Shown here: positions 33,901-45,989 of the stretch, piece by piece
How the letters are laid out: each line of letters starts with the position of its first letter
Position numbering within the stretch: position 1 is the first letter of the stretch
Origin: Centroberyx gerrardi
Lineage: Eukaryota; Chordata; Actinopteri; Beryciformes; Berycidae
Assembly: GCF_048128805.1 (NCBI RefSeq)
Contig: NC_136008.1
Span: 19,069,072-19,133,071 of the forward strand
Direction of reading: 5' to 3'
Length of the DNA stretch: 64,000 bases
Position numbers and translations under genes: made by a program
The notes under the pieces: generated by a model
What the model was told of the DNA's origin: nothing
What the model saw: only the letters and a program-made list of their open reading frames with translations
The model's database searches: none

Positions 33901-36900
33901 GCTGCTCATGCTAACTACCCAGTTCTTCTTCTATAGTAACTGGTAACTGGTATTTTGCTTTGTTAGACAGTCACAGTAGAGAGACAGGAAAGACAGGGCA
34001 GAGAGAGGGGATGACATGCAGCAAAGGGCATGGGCTGGATTCAAACCTGTGCCGCTGCAACAAGGACAAAGCCTTAATGGTACGCACTCTACCGGGTGAG
34101 TACCGGGGCGCCCCCAGTCAGTAACATACTGACACATCGATAGCAAACCATGGGGCAGTAGGGAGGTCAAAAATCTCTGCAAGGAGAAAAACATTGCTTT
34201 TAGGAGTGGGGACAAGGACGCCTACAAGGCTGCTGGAAAAGGCTAAGTCTGCATATAGACACAATCTTGAGAGTAAACTCCATGCTCCATGACAGCAGAG
34301 GAACGTGTCATGGCCTGAAGGAGATTACTATAAACTACTGTTACTATAAATCAAGGCATGTTGCCCCCTGCGATGACTCCAGCCGACCTGACTGCCTTAT
34401 TAAAGTTTACTGTCGCTTTGATCAACCTGCATTCCACACGGAGGGAACTCCCAGTAGTGTTGCAAGTTGCCAGTGTTTGTCTGACAACAAACCTTCCCCT
34501 CATTTAGGGAAAACAGAGGCCATTCCCTTTGGTTCCCGGTCTAATCTAAGTAAATCTCAAGGTTTGTTTGTGTAGGTAGGACAGGCTGTAATTTCTGCAA
34601 AATCCTCAGTTACCTAGGATCAGAGGTGGGATGTAACAAAGTAAACATACTTCATTACTGTACTTAAGTAGACTTTTCAAGTACTGTATCTGTACTTTAC
34701 TCAAGTTTTTCTTTCACTGAAGACTTTTTACTTTTACTCACTACATTTCAAAAGAAAAATCTGTACTTTCTACTCACTACATTTTCAAAACAGACTCGTT
34801 ACTCTTGGGAAATCGTCAACTGATTTTCAACACTTTTTTTTATTTTCCGCATCAGACAGCTTCCATCCCGGAAGCAGCTGATCAAGAGCCAGATGTGACT
34901 GGCTGCTTGTTCAGCAAAGCAACACCAAAAAGGAAGGAAAGGGACAGAGAGAGAAGCAACACGAAGAAGAGAGAAGCAACAAGAGAGAGAGAATTAACAT
35001 TAGTGAATTCAGCTGCTAGAATTAACGTTTGTGATTTGAGCTGCAGACTCTTTCTCATCTGTGGTTCAGAGGAACGCTCAACAGAGAACCAGTTTAGAAC
35101 ATTAGAAATGACTTTGGGAGAACGACTTTTACTTTTATACTTTAGGATTTTAAACGGTACTTCAACTTCTACCAGAGTATATTTTTAGATGAGTATTTGC
35201 ACTTTTACTTGAGTAAGGAATTTGTGTACTTCTACCACCTCTGCCTAGGATGTATTTTAGATAATCATCTATCAGGGGAGGGCATGACAGTTAAAGCATT
35301 GACCAAAAGACTATGCCATTTTCATTATGCTGGGTTGGTAGAGCAGTTCACAGTCCACAATTTATTAAAATAACTCCAGACTGCCCAAAACAAAGCTCAT
35401 TAGGGTTATATTAAAGTTACTGCCCCATACCCATTTGGGTGCTGCACATTTTCAAAACCTAAATTATCTTACTGTGGAAAAAAGAGTTGCTCAAATCAAG
35501 CTGGTTCTTACTCACAATTTACTTATTACTTACTTATCAAATTATTTTAATCTTGTTAGGGATCAGCATAACTGTGCAACAAGAGGCAGCTCAACAAATG
35601 TCATTTAGATTAGATTCAATAGTTCCATGGGCAAAAATACTTTTTATATACCGCTGCAGTACTTTGGAACAAACTTCCAGTATCTCACAAACAATTACAG
35701 GGTGAGAAGAGTTTTAAGCATGTTTTAAATAAATGGTTGTTAAATAGCCTATAGTAAAATTAAGATAGTTGTTAACAGCCTATTGTAAAGTATATTTGTT
35801 TTTGTTTTTTTATTTTCTATTAGTTATTTTTCCCGTTTTGTGTATTAGTGTCTTTTTCTATCCTCCTTCCATCACCCCATGTGAAGGTACAGATTGTATC
35901 AATTACGTTGTGTGTTTTGTGCGTTGTGTGTCTGTACCATAGGTGATCTATGTAATGAGGAACCCTAAGGACGTCATGGTGTCATCCTACCACTTCCACA
36001 AGATGGCCAGTTTCCTTGACGACCCCGGAACCTTCCAGGAGTTCATGGAGAAGTTCCTGGAGGGACAAGGTCAGAGGTCACGTCACAGACGGGTTCTGGC
36101 TACTGGAGTGGGCAGCAGAATGTTTTTGCAGATCTTGGATGATGAAAATTAGAGACCTTCTGAGAACAGAAAGATGACGTTAATCACCTTCTAATTTCTT
36201 TTGAGTCATTTGTTGATTGCTTTTATACTGTTATACTGTGTTGTCTGCAGTGCTGTTTGGAAAATGGACAGATCATGTGAAGAGCTGGAGACATACAGAG
36301 CTGGGAGACAGAATACTGTACATCACATATGAAGAAATGGTCCAGGTAAGAGACACAGTCAGTCAGAAGGAACCCCCAACACTCTGCACATTATAGGCTA
36401 ATGCATTAACTGTAATGCCACGTTGACTATTTTACAACACAAATTGCCTTTTTAGAATAGAGACCAGTTGGTTAAACCCTTTCAACTCTGCTGGCCCCAC
36501 CAGTGGGTCCATGATTACAAACGCATGTTGCGCAGCAAAGCTTTATTCAAACCCACAGAACTTTATTTTAAATTGTAGTCAAGATCCCAAAGTTTCCAAA
36601 GATACCAGATATGTCAAGCTGAAGTACATGGAAATGTGTATAAAATGATGCACAAGACATCAAGAGGTTTTCCATGTGAAATATTGGAGAACTGACTGAC
36701 TTTCTTTGTACTGATTTCCAGAAGGATAATCACAGTGAGTGTCTGGCACAATGAGCACAAAGTATTGGGTCTGTTTGACAATTTATTGCATGATTTACAG
36801 ATTTCAGAATTATTGCTGAGTTGAAAGGTGATAGCTGACTGTAGACTGATTGCCCGCGCAGATTTAACACCTTTCTTGGTTAAATGAAAGTTGAAATTGA

Positions 36901-39798
36901 AAAATTGAAATTTCCTTATGCAGTAAAGTAAATGATTTTCTTTGTTTTGTATATGCGATCAGACTATGCTCATTGATCTCTTCAATAATAATAATGATCA
37001 TAATAAACTTTTTTTTATATAGCAGCACCTTTCAAAGCAAAGATACACAGTATTTTACAATAAAATTGTCCTTGACCAGATGCGAACTTGATATGAATCA
37101 AACTCACTGAAGCTTTTTGATACTTTTTGATGCCTTAAAATCAATATAAAAACCAAAACTTGGTACCACAGAATAGCATGCAGGTTGTTGGGAATGAGAC
37201 ACATAGGGTTGGGAATTAGGGAAAAATGTGTGTTGACACATTTTTCCCTAATTCCCAACCCTATGTATGCTATTCTGTTTCTCTGTCTTCCTGGGCATTC
37301 GTTTCAGACTAGTTCCAGACATAAGGCAATCACCTGCTGCTTAACATGTGTGCCTCTCTCCCAGGACTTGCATGGAGCTCTAAGGCGTTTTTCAAATTTC
37401 CTGGGCAGTAATCTCAGTGAAGAAGCCATTCAGAGGACAGCAGAGCACTGCTATTTCAACAACATGAAGACCAACTCCATGTCCAATTACTCCCTGGTCC
37501 CTAAGGAAATCATGGACTCCAGCAAGTCTGCATTCCTCAGGAAAGGTGAGGCCACCAAGCATTTCCCTCATTAGGTGGACAGAGTTGGGTGAAGTGGGAG
37601 ATGTGGCCCCAGACTACTGAAAACCTGTTGAAAAATGTTTGGACTTTTGCATAAGTTGAAACATTTTTTACTTTTAGCATCACGCTTGCTTAAAGGGCAA
37701 GCTGATCCCTATTAGTAGAAACCATAACTTCACTAGCCGCCTGCTCCGTCTGCTCCTATTCTAATAATAGGGATCATGACGGAAAAGATGTTATTTGGGC
37801 CCAGGGTTCAAAATACCAAACTATCCCATTTAACGTCTGTCCTCACTACTGCCAAATCACGCCAGAGTATATTCTTATCATTCAAATTTATAAGAAACAC
37901 AAGCTAGGACTTTAAAGACGGGTCCCAGGTGGACACAGCCTCACAAGGAAGGCTGCAAAAGTTTGCACTGTAAAATGGCCACCAATGCGAGCAGTGAAAG
38001 CAAAGGATAAACATTTGTATGGGCAAACAAGAACATCTCTGAACATAGGCCTTCACATTTAAGGGATATTTACCCAGCGTTCAATTGATTATTGTAGGGT
38101 AAGCCTTGTAACAGTATTGGCTAGAAAGTAGCTTAATCTTGGGGTTTGTGATAATATGGAAGATGAACATAGATGAAAGATCCCCAGCAGAGACCTAATC
38201 AACTGTTCCACCCCTCTCATACCTAAGAGGAGCTGAAAGCCATCGCTGAAGTGCAACTTCAGGAAACTGCCTCAACACAGAAGACTGTAGACAGAAAAAA
38301 CATTTCATCCTTTCTCCCCATCCCTTCCTGTCACTCTCTACTATATACAAACTAATAAATTGTGTAAATCTTAAAAAAAGGAAAGGGAAAGCTACAGTTA
38401 ATAGATTATTCATAGATCAATTTTTGAATTTGTGATAACCAAAGGGAAACAGGCTGTTTGTGAGACTGACTGCGATGATCTGCACCGTCAGTGTGCAGTT
38501 GAAAACTGCATTGGAAACAAGTAAAATTATCTCAACCTTTGGCAGATTTTTTTCAATTGTTTTAAGACAAGCAAGATTTTAAGATTGATTGCTAGACTGA
38601 ATGACTTGTTAAGACAGACATTTTTTCAGTGTGCATCATGCATGCCATGCCCAAACCCACAGTTGTTTGATTGTGTCCCGTTTTGCAATGTAACGGTAGT
38701 CAGGACCCTAAACGTTTGTTGCTAAGCAATAGGTGCCAAAACTCTACTGCAATTTGTATTTGGTGATTAAATTATGGAAAATCCAATTAAGAAGCACAGG
38801 GAACAGCCAGGGCCTTGTTGATTTCCTTGGCAGAACTCCCCTAATGCTACAATATGCAACTTTTCGCCTTGAGGCAGTAAGTGTTACCCCCGACTTCCTC
38901 CCTCCTCCTCTTCCTCAGATGGTCATAATCTCACCCCAAAACCTGTCACTCATTTTGAGCAGTCTAACTAGTCTGAGGCTGAGGCCACCAGTATCCGTAA
39001 AGCCTCCACAGGTGTTGGAAGAAGCAGACTGAACACAGGGAATCTGCAATAAAAAAGCAATGTTTTTGAACAGGTCTTGTTCACTCAGGTCACTGTTTAC
39101 ATTTCTTACTGCTTTCCGCCATTGTTGTTGTTGCTCTTGATAGCCACAACCCAGTTCACAGCTGGCCGTGCCCAAAAAACTTCCCGAACATCATTGAAAA
39201 GCCAATTTATGGCAAACGGGGATTTAGGCACTAATTTTTATTATCATCATTATTTTAAATTTAAAAAAAAAAGAAGTTCCATACAGCTTCAAAGACATGG
39301 CTCTGGTGTTGCTGTGAAGCAAAGTCAGTGACAGTAATTTGATGGAGTATTTTTCCAACAGTGTCTGTCTGCATCGCAGCCACTGTCTGTTTGAACAGTG
39401 TGTTCATTTAAATTGCTTTAAATTTTAAATCGATTTAAATTTGTTGAGTGGATGGAATGCATGTCTCAGAGATTGGATCTAAAAGTGGAGAATGTTTAAC
39501 TTAGGTTAGGTATTAGGGACGAGGCTTGTACATGTCTGTTTGTGCGTCAGTCTCTGTGTGTCTGCCTATTTGTGAATGTGTATTTGTCTGGCATGATTTT
39601 TAGAATTCTTCTGTCACTTTTCTATCAAATCATTGATTTTATATTGTGTTTCTTCCTCTTGGTGTGTGTGTGTGTGTGTCAGGCATTGTTGGGGACTGGA
39701 AAAACCATTTTGGCCCGGAGCAAGAGGTCCGATTCTCATCCGTCATCAGAGGAGAGATGGAGGGCGAGAGCTTCTCGTTCCCCTGGGACCTGGAGTGA
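29753..39798 (+). CDS. cytosolic sulfotransferase, SULT2-like (6 coding exons)
   Basis: Exons 29753-29888, 33195-33403, 35943-36069, 36251-36345, 37365-37545 and 39683-39798 join in frame with GT-AG borders to 287 aa, the normal SULT length. The enzyme transfers sulfonate from PAPS to hydroxyl groups of small molecules; SULT2 members favour steroids. TYPKSGTTW is the 5'-phosphosulfate loop, VTHLP carries the catalytic His, YVMRNPKDVMVSSYHF is the 3'-phosphate site and RKGIVGDWKNHF closes the PAPS pocket. Dimerisation-type sequence near the C-terminus is degenerate. An in-frame ATG exists 40 codons upstream (29633), but 29753 fits the family N-terminus. Introns hold several transposons yet no exon is hit. 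Related fish genes are named sult2st or sult2b1-like; I do not choose between them. Confidence 0.94.
30459..30499. repeat. three short tandem copies of a TGTGATACCGG unit
   Basis: TGTGATACCGG occurs three times at about 14-bp spacing in sulfotransferase intron 1. Confidence 0.75.
30557..31963. mobile_element. hAT-type transposon in sulfotransferase intron 1
   Basis: The ends are CAAGGGCGGA and, complemented, CAGGGGCGGA, typical hAT termini. An exact 8-bp direct repeat CGTGTAGG lies at 30549-30556 and 31964-31971. The 1407-bp interior contains a (CA)n tract (30848-30915) and G-rich subterminal sequence. No transposase is left. Confidence 0.85.
30848..30915. repeat. (CA)n microsatellite
   Basis: About 65 bp of CA repeats inside the hAT element at 30557-31963. 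Confidence 0.95.
33958..34112 (-). mobile_element. tRNA-derived SINE in sulfotransferase intron 2
   Basis: On the minus strand the head starts GGCGCCCCGGTACTCACCCG, with B-box-like GGTTTGAATCC. The body reads CTTTGCTGCATGTCATCCCC and is followed by a CTCTCTG-rich tail. The body and tail match the SINE at 15037-15200; the tRNA head differs. Confidence 0.82.
34140..34460 (+). pseudogene. LINE fragment (region before the reverse transcriptase)
   Basis: Broken frames give FRSGDKDAYKAAG and later CDDSSRPDCLIKVYCRFD, resembling the linker upstream of the RT domain in CR1/Rex1-like LINEs. Frameshifts are evident. It abuts a differently derived LINE piece. Confidence 0.55.
34500..35710 (+). pseudogene. 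LINE 3' fragment split by a hAT element
   Basis: 34520-34575 gives GKTEAIPFGSRSNLSKSQ, the region just after a reverse-transcriptase core. The LINE continues after the hAT insertion at 35252-35710, with stops, through a typical C-terminal end (THLGAAHF, TRGSST). Not functional. Confidence 0.6.
34621..35243. mobile_element. hAT MITE with 8-bp target duplication, nested in a LINE
   Basis: Ends CAGAGGTGGGATGT and TTCTACCACCTCTG are inverted, with repeated GTACTT/AAGTAC subterminal words. The exact direct repeat CCTAGGAT is at 34613-34620 and 35244-35251. Interior 34805-35190 has no transposase similarity. Confidence 0.9.
37008..37066. repeat. short dispersed repeat fragment
   Basis: TTATATAGCAGCACCTTTCA and TTTACAATAAAA match a phrase frequent in fish repeats (TTTATATAGC...CTTTCAAAGC...TTTACAA). 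Confidence 0.4.
37201..37266. repeat. 31-bp perfect palindrome in sulfotransferase intron 4
   Basis: Arms 37201-37231 and 37236-37266 are exact inverse complements around a 4-base loop GTTG. An outer pair, CAGAATAGCAT (37169-37179) and ATGCTATTCTG (37267-37277), extends the symmetry. It lies about 100 bp before exon 5. Confidence 0.92.
37707..37828. repeat. dispersed repeat, copy 2 (rearranged)
   Basis: GATCCCTATTAGTAGAAACC through GCCGCCTGCTCCG, then the inverse of the other block (AATAGGGATCATGACGGAAA to CAAAATACCAAACTATCCC). It shares both blocks with 5698-5830 but in a foldback arrangement. Confidence 0.6.
37829..39682. other. sulfotransferase intron 5, remaining part
   Basis: No other gene or certain mobile element seen. 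A GT run directly precedes the acceptor at 39682. Confidence 0.4.
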
Positions 39799-39883
39799 CC
39801 AACAGCTGGAGGACGAGGAAAGAGACGCAGAGAACGTCTCTCTTCTGCCGCGGGATCAGAAAACAGGGCAAAAACACTTATAT

Positions 39884-39889
39884 AATAAA
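39884..39889 (+). terminator. candidate sulfotransferase poly(A) signal
   Basis: AATAAA 86 bp after the stop codon, in an AT-rich 3' flank. Confidence 0.6.
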
Positions 39890-39957
39890 TAACACAATTA
39901 TTATATAGTAATTATTACTGTGTAACTACTGTAACATTTATTGTGTTATTTCATGTT

Positions 39958-40310
39958 ACTCACTACAGGTAATTACCTTTTTGTACTAATATGTACTGCA
40001 TTATTGTACAGTAAATATTAAGTAATTACTGTATTGAAAATACTCACTACAGGTTATTACCTTTCTGTACTAATATTTACTGCATAATTGTACAGTAAAT
40101 ATTAAGTAATTGCTGCACTGTAAATAGTCACTACAGGTAATTACCAATAATAAGTACCAATAATTACTGCATAATTACCTAGTAAATACTTAGTAATTAC
40201 TATACCTATTACTAACTACAGATAATTACCTTTTTGTACCAATAATCTCCTCATAATTACCTATTAAATACTAAGTAATTACTTAATTGTATTGTAAAAT
40301 AAATTGCCAG
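39958..40310. repeat. AT-rich minisatellite, unit about 88 bp
   Basis: About four diverged copies of a unit containing CTCACTACAGGTAATTACC, TTTTTGTACTAATA, TACTGCATAATT and AGTAAATA.TAAGTAATTA. It begins directly after the sulfotransferase 3' end. Confidence 0.8.
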
Positions 40311-40816
40311 GTAATTTGACTTTCAATGATTGTAACTTTTGTAATGAAATTAGGCAATGACATGGCTTATGGTGGTGTAAATAATGTGACTTGACAGTAA
40401 CAGCAGCCTACAGTGTGTGGCTGCTGGCATATCAGTCAGATTGCCTGTGTTGAATAGTTAGCAGATTTTCATTCTTCTCGGTCAAAACTTTCAATAGCAG
40501 TCTATGGAAAGCGTCTTCAACCATGGTAAAACTGCCACTCGGTATTGTGTAACCTGACTCCATAGTCCAGATGGATAAAATAACTTTATTTTATTTTATC
40601 CAGCTTTAAGTCTTTAATTAGTGCAACATAATCTTCTCACAGCAACGGCTCAAAAGCCTCTAAATTCACACGAGGCTATTCAATTTTACAGTGGTCCCTC
40701 CTAACTCACACAAGCTGTAGGCCTGTGCAACCTTGGTGTTGTTCCTATGATTTCACTGTCAATGCTGTACACTAGATGTTAATGTGGTGGGGTGCAGAAA
40801 TGGGCAAAAATACATT

Positions 40817-41230
40817 CAAGGTCCCCACAGGTCCTTGAAATCCTTGAAAGTTTGTGAATTTGAGAAAAAAAAATCAAGCCCTTGAAAGTTTTTGAAAATA
40901 GACATAAATAGATATGGGTCATTGAAAGTGCTTGAATTTATATATTTGTGTTAGAGAAGGCAAGAGACCACATAGTCTGCCATCACTGTAACACAGCACA
41001 GTTGAGAAGTGTTCACACATTCAAGCCTCTCTCTCTTTTTAATTGTTGTCTGTGAGCTTCTGTAAAGCCTGCTAGTTCTCATTATAAAAATTCTCAGTGT
41101 TGTAACAGTAATTAACCTTGATCCGTGTCTCAAACTATGCCGTGTTGAGTCCTTGAATTTGAGGGAATTGGGCCTGGAAAGTCCTTGAAAAGTCATTGAA
41201 TTTGATGTTTAAGAAGGTGTGGGAACCCTG
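40817..41230. mobile_element. hAT-like element of the CAGGnTTCCCACA family, copy 2
   Basis: The left end is CAAGGTCCCCACAGGTCC. The right end, complemented, is CAGGGTTCCCACACC. The interior repeats CCTTGAAA words. Flanks TACATT and TACGTT could be a diverged target duplication. Confidence 0.55.
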
Positions 41231-41856
41231 TACGTTTGTATCCATTCACAAAATACAAATCTACAAAATGGTGGTTGAAATGATAATAAAATAATAAATT
41301 GAAAATATTGCCTATCTGTGGTGGTGATGATTCTTGAGGTGATTTAACAAGTCTGTCCAGTCACTTTAACATGCAGCAACAACCCCAAACCCAAAAAAAC
41401 ATTTGACAATAATATGATTACCAGTCAATTATTATTAATTGTCATGCTCATCAAAAAACCGAGCCATAATCTATAAGTTGCACATGAATTGAAAGTCACA
41501 AAACAGCGTAGATAATCACATTAAGAACAGGAGGTGCAGGTTTGGTTAACAGACATGTGACAGCTCATTTGTGTTTTATGGAAAACTGGTGTTCCAATTA
41601 TTTTGGCCAGTGAGTGTAGATACCCTTTAACAGAAAGTCAATTCCCTACTACCAAGCAGAAAATAAAGCAAATGCCTGAGTAGGTCACCAATCTGTCTCA
41701 AATCAGTCTGATTCAACCACTAGATGGCAGCCAATCACCATCATGTTTCTGCAAACCCGATAGGCTCTTTGCAGCCTATTCTATGAATGCAGTCACTCAC
41801 ATTAGGAAACAAAGCCGCGGACAGGCTGACAGACACAGACAGACAGATTCAGAGAG

Positions 41857-41903
<47 letters not shown>

Positions 41904-42360
41904 GTGTATCATTACTTTGAGACAAGACTGAATTCATGTCTGAGCTGGGCTTATAGCTTCACTTGTAGAACTGAAGGACTTAAATGAACCAGACTGAGTG
42001 GGTGTATGCAGTCCCAACACAGCTGCTCTGTTAGAGTAGTCTAGTCACTGTATATCCAGTGAGCAGTTTGTCATAAGATAACAAGGGAGATCATGGGAAA
42101 GGAGGGTACTGTCTTGATTATTATATATAGTCTAGTATAGCCCGGTTTATTCAGCTGTGGGTCTGGACTGGCTTCTAGTGGGTCCTCACATCATAAGAGA
42201 AGTAATGCTTTTCAGTCAACCTTGTTTTATAGGAGAAGAAAATACATTTGGCCAAGGATTTACATCAAGCAATATCTAGCAAGCAAAATCATCAAAGTAA
42301 TAAACTGGTTTATACAGTAAAAGGAACCTGATCAATTTGATAAACCTCTAATTGCATGTC
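41231..42360. other. intergenic with a CA microsatellite
   Basis: (CA)n at about 41860-41903. No gene recognised. Confidence 0.4.
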
Positions 42361-42364
42361 GGTT

Positions 42365-42760
42365 TGATTGTTTTGCATAGGAATTTTTAGACTTCTGACA
42401 CTGTTAATCATGACACTCTAATATACAGATTACCACACCACAGTTTTCATTTAAATGGCTCCAGAATGACATCGTTGACCATTGGCACATTTTAGATGCA
42501 AATAGATGAACACTGGACAGGGCAGCAGCAACATGGCGTCCCGCAGGACTCGACTCTTGGACCATTGTTGTTTCAGGTCTGCATTAATGACCTGCTGCAT
42601 CCTCATCAGTGCTTCCTCTTCTTTTTGGTGATGATGCCTTGATTAACTTTATTTTGTCAATTAAAAAATGATCTTCACTAGCTGAAGCTTCAATAGCTCG
42701 AGCAAATGCTGGTCTATATTAGCAAATGGTTCCAACTTAACACATTTTATATGCTTGCTC
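42365..42760 (+). pseudogene. decayed LINE reverse-transcriptase fragment
   Basis: With frameshifts it reads DTVNH, then HGVPQDSTLGPLLFQ and INDLLHPHQ, the QGVPQGS-LGPLLF region of non-LTR reverse transcriptases. The catalytic box is degraded (GDDA). Many stops. Confidence 0.7.
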
Positions 42761-43065
42761 TTCAAAGTTCACTTTCAATTCACACTTTTAACATCAGACA
42801 CTCTAACAACCTGCCCTGCTGGACTATTCACTGACAATTCTTTATAAGATACAGAGGATCTCAACTGTCAATTAGTTACATTCACAATGAAAGTGAATCT
42901 TCATCTCTCAACAGTTGCAAGAGAGACTTGGGACCTGTCTGAACCAAATGAATCATGAACCAAACTGCTTGAAGTTTCCCTCAGCAACTCAACACAATTT
43001 TTTTCCCCTCTCCCTCCTTTTCCCTTTCGTTCTTTAAACCTGCACATATGCGCATGCACACACAC

Positions 43066-43124
<59 letters not shown>

Positions 43125-43643
43125 TGCCCTAAATTAACTTAACCAAAATAAGACGGAGGGTAGTGTCCCATTCACAGTATGAGAAAAAACATTCACGTCC
43201 TGTTCGGACACTTTTCATGGCTATGATACTGATACGCTACATATGATGGATGGTCTGAGATGAGGAATGAGAGACTAAAGTACTTAGTTATGTATGTTGG
43301 TTGGTTATAGCATCAACTGCTCACCAAGGTTTATACTCTGCTTATTACATCAGTGCCTTTGATAGACCAGATGGCCTTTCCTTCTCTTTCTGTCCCAAAG
43401 AACACACGTGAGGAGCAAAACCTGAAGAGCTTTTAATCCTAAAAAGATGAATGTTAATGAAGAGTATTTAATTCTACGACCACGCCACTGAAAAAAATAA
43501 ATATAGATGTGCAAGCATAAATCCTCAGTGGTTTTTAGCTTTAATTTTACATTGTTTCAAATAGTACACAGTACTGTAAAACTGTACAAGTCTAATTCAT
43601 TTACTACTGTAAAATGTAGCTCATTTTCAGAAAGGCTACTCTG

Positions 43644-43681
<38 letters not shown>

Positions 43682-44562
43682 GAGTGCAGTCCCTCCCATC
43701 TCTCTGTCCCCTGAGTTCTGACACTATTTCAATTACACGGTGGCCTTTTGTGCCTGGAGGAGGGTGTGTGTGTGTGTGTGAGAGAGAGAGGGCAGACGGT
43801 GCGGTGCCTGCCCCAGGACACCCACCTCGCTGCCGCCTTGTGCCCACTGGTCCTGCCCTGGGCTGCCCACAGGATGCCAGCCCCGCTTTGATGCCCCCCT
43901 CTCATCAGCATAGACACACACACACAGTCACACAGACACACAGACACACAGACACACAGATAGCCAAGATCTCCTCAGAAGATCCGGTGATCTTTTTTTA
44001 AGTCTGCAGCGCTCAGTCAGCCAAGCCTTCAGATGTCTGGAGGCTTCCTCTGGCTGAGATATATCTAGTGACGCTGCTGTCACAAGACATCAAGATGATT
44101 TTTTTGAGCAGTTTTTAAAAGCTGCAGTGTCATTGGTTTTGAATGGGCTTCATTCGCCCCGGGGTGATGGAACTTACTCAGCACATAGGAACCTGTCATA
44201 ACTGACTTCTTCTGCCTCTTCAACAACACTTCAACCCCGACCCTGAGCTAGGATTAAAATAGTGTCCCTAAAACAGTCTACACTAACTTTTTGCTGAATT
44301 AGCCTATCCAACAGCCTGCAAAAATTGCTTTGGAAAGGTTAGGGTTAGAAAAGTTTTAAAGCCACTGCTGTAGTGAATGTTTACAAGGGTGTAGGTTAAT
44401 GGTCAGAGATGCAAGCTTGTGACTGGAAGGTCTGCCAGTTCAAATCGCTCAACCAGCTGGAAAAAAGCAGGGACAGTCTGCTCACCTCTAACATGACACT
44501 AGCTGTCACAAGGTGCTTAACTCCTGTTGTTGTAAAGAGATCTTAGTCAGCCAAAGTTAATT

Positions 44563-44606
<44 letters not shown>

Positions 44607-45960
44607 CACGGTTAAACGAGGCATAAATATTTTGATGAAAAATAGATGAACAATTTTTTTTAAATTATAACCATATTATCCATATTGTTTTTGTACCATT
44701 TGCATAGACACACTGTCTGTGCTTGATGCCCTTCATAGATATCCTCAGCCCACCACCCGCCCTCCCCAGGGTCATATAGCCTACTGTAGACATCTGCAGA
44801 CAGTTCAGTGATAATATACAGTGCAACATATAAACATCCTCTCCTCCCTTTTCTGCGACACAGGAAAGTCATCAGGAAAACTGATGCACCATCAACCTTG
44901 TATGCCCTCCTACAGCTGTGGGCTATATACTGTATATACATACTATCTATGTGGCATGTGGTGTATTTATGTTCCTCAAATTGATCAGGCCCAGATCTGA
45001 TCTGAACACAAATTAATTTTACCTTGAAGTACACACACACACGTGACTTAAGTCAGCAGAGTCATATAGCTGAATCAGAGTCATATCCCTGCTGTTGTCC
45101 TCGTTTCTGAGTTTAACAGCAGTGAAAACATCCTAAATACATTCTTTTCTGCATGAAATTTGTTGACTTCTTCTGGAGTGATCTTACAATTAGAAAAAGT
45201 GAAACATTTACCTTTTTAAAAAAAAATATTTTTATAAAAGCTGTACACCATCAGGGTACAAAGATTGTCTTCAGGTCATTTTTGAGCCAGCAGTTATTAA
45301 ATCAATTACAGACTAATTGAAGTATTTATACGTTATTTGTAATAACTATGAAACACTCTTTTTCTTGAAATAAAGTTTTCTAATGAAGGTGCTATAAAGG
45401 TGTTATAAAGGTGCTTCAGTACCAGTCCACTTATGATGTGTTTTGCAGTAAAGACGAGTGGTGTACGCTGAATAAATCCAGTCTCCTGGACTGTGAGGTA
45501 AGAAAACACAGTTATTCCCCAACTTGTTGATACGTGACAGGTTGTTTCTTCATGCAAAATAGATTTTGGGCTATAAATTAAATGAAGAGGCTTTATAGGA
45601 GGGACAGTGAGAGCGGGTCATTTTTTATACAGAATATGAAGATAACACAAGGATCAGAATCGTATAGCCCCCTTTATATCATGGATATTTCCTCTGCTGC
45701 TTTTTCTGTTAAGCAGCCATCGACATCATACTGTACATATTCCTTCTACCCACACTCTATCTCTCCCATCCATTCCTCCTCTACTGAAATGCCTGCCATC
45801 CTCTCCTCCCTCTTCTGTGAAAGCACCATGAATATTGACACAACGCATCAACCATAACTTATCCCCATGACAGGGGAGGCATAGCAAATGTTTCAATATG
45901 CGAATAAATTTCCCCACGCATCTCTTGTCTGAAGAATAACCCTAACCCCCAAACGATAGG
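42761..45960. other. intergenic, microsatellite-rich
   Basis: (CA)n at 43058-43122 and 44566-44600, (GT)n at 43648-43679, and a CACAGA array at 43918-43960. A tRNA-derived SINE piece lies at 44390-44500. No gene recognised; the long frames here are dinucleotide-repeat translations. Confidence 0.45.
44390..44500 (+). mobile_element. tRNA-derived SINE fragment
   Basis: GGTCAGAGATGCAAGCTTGT and GACTGGAAGGTCTGCCAG followed by GTTCAAATCGC (B-box-like). It resembles the head at 59165-59245. Confidence 0.55.
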
Positions 45961-45961
45961 C

Positions 45962-45989
45962 TACACACACACACACACACACACACACA
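45962..45989. repeat. (CA)n microsatellite
   Basis: Short CA run. Confidence 0.9.

Noticed and set aside
43507-44001. 164-aa open frame with VCVCVC and HTHT runs
   Set aside because: Translation of GT/CA microsatellites; not a gene.
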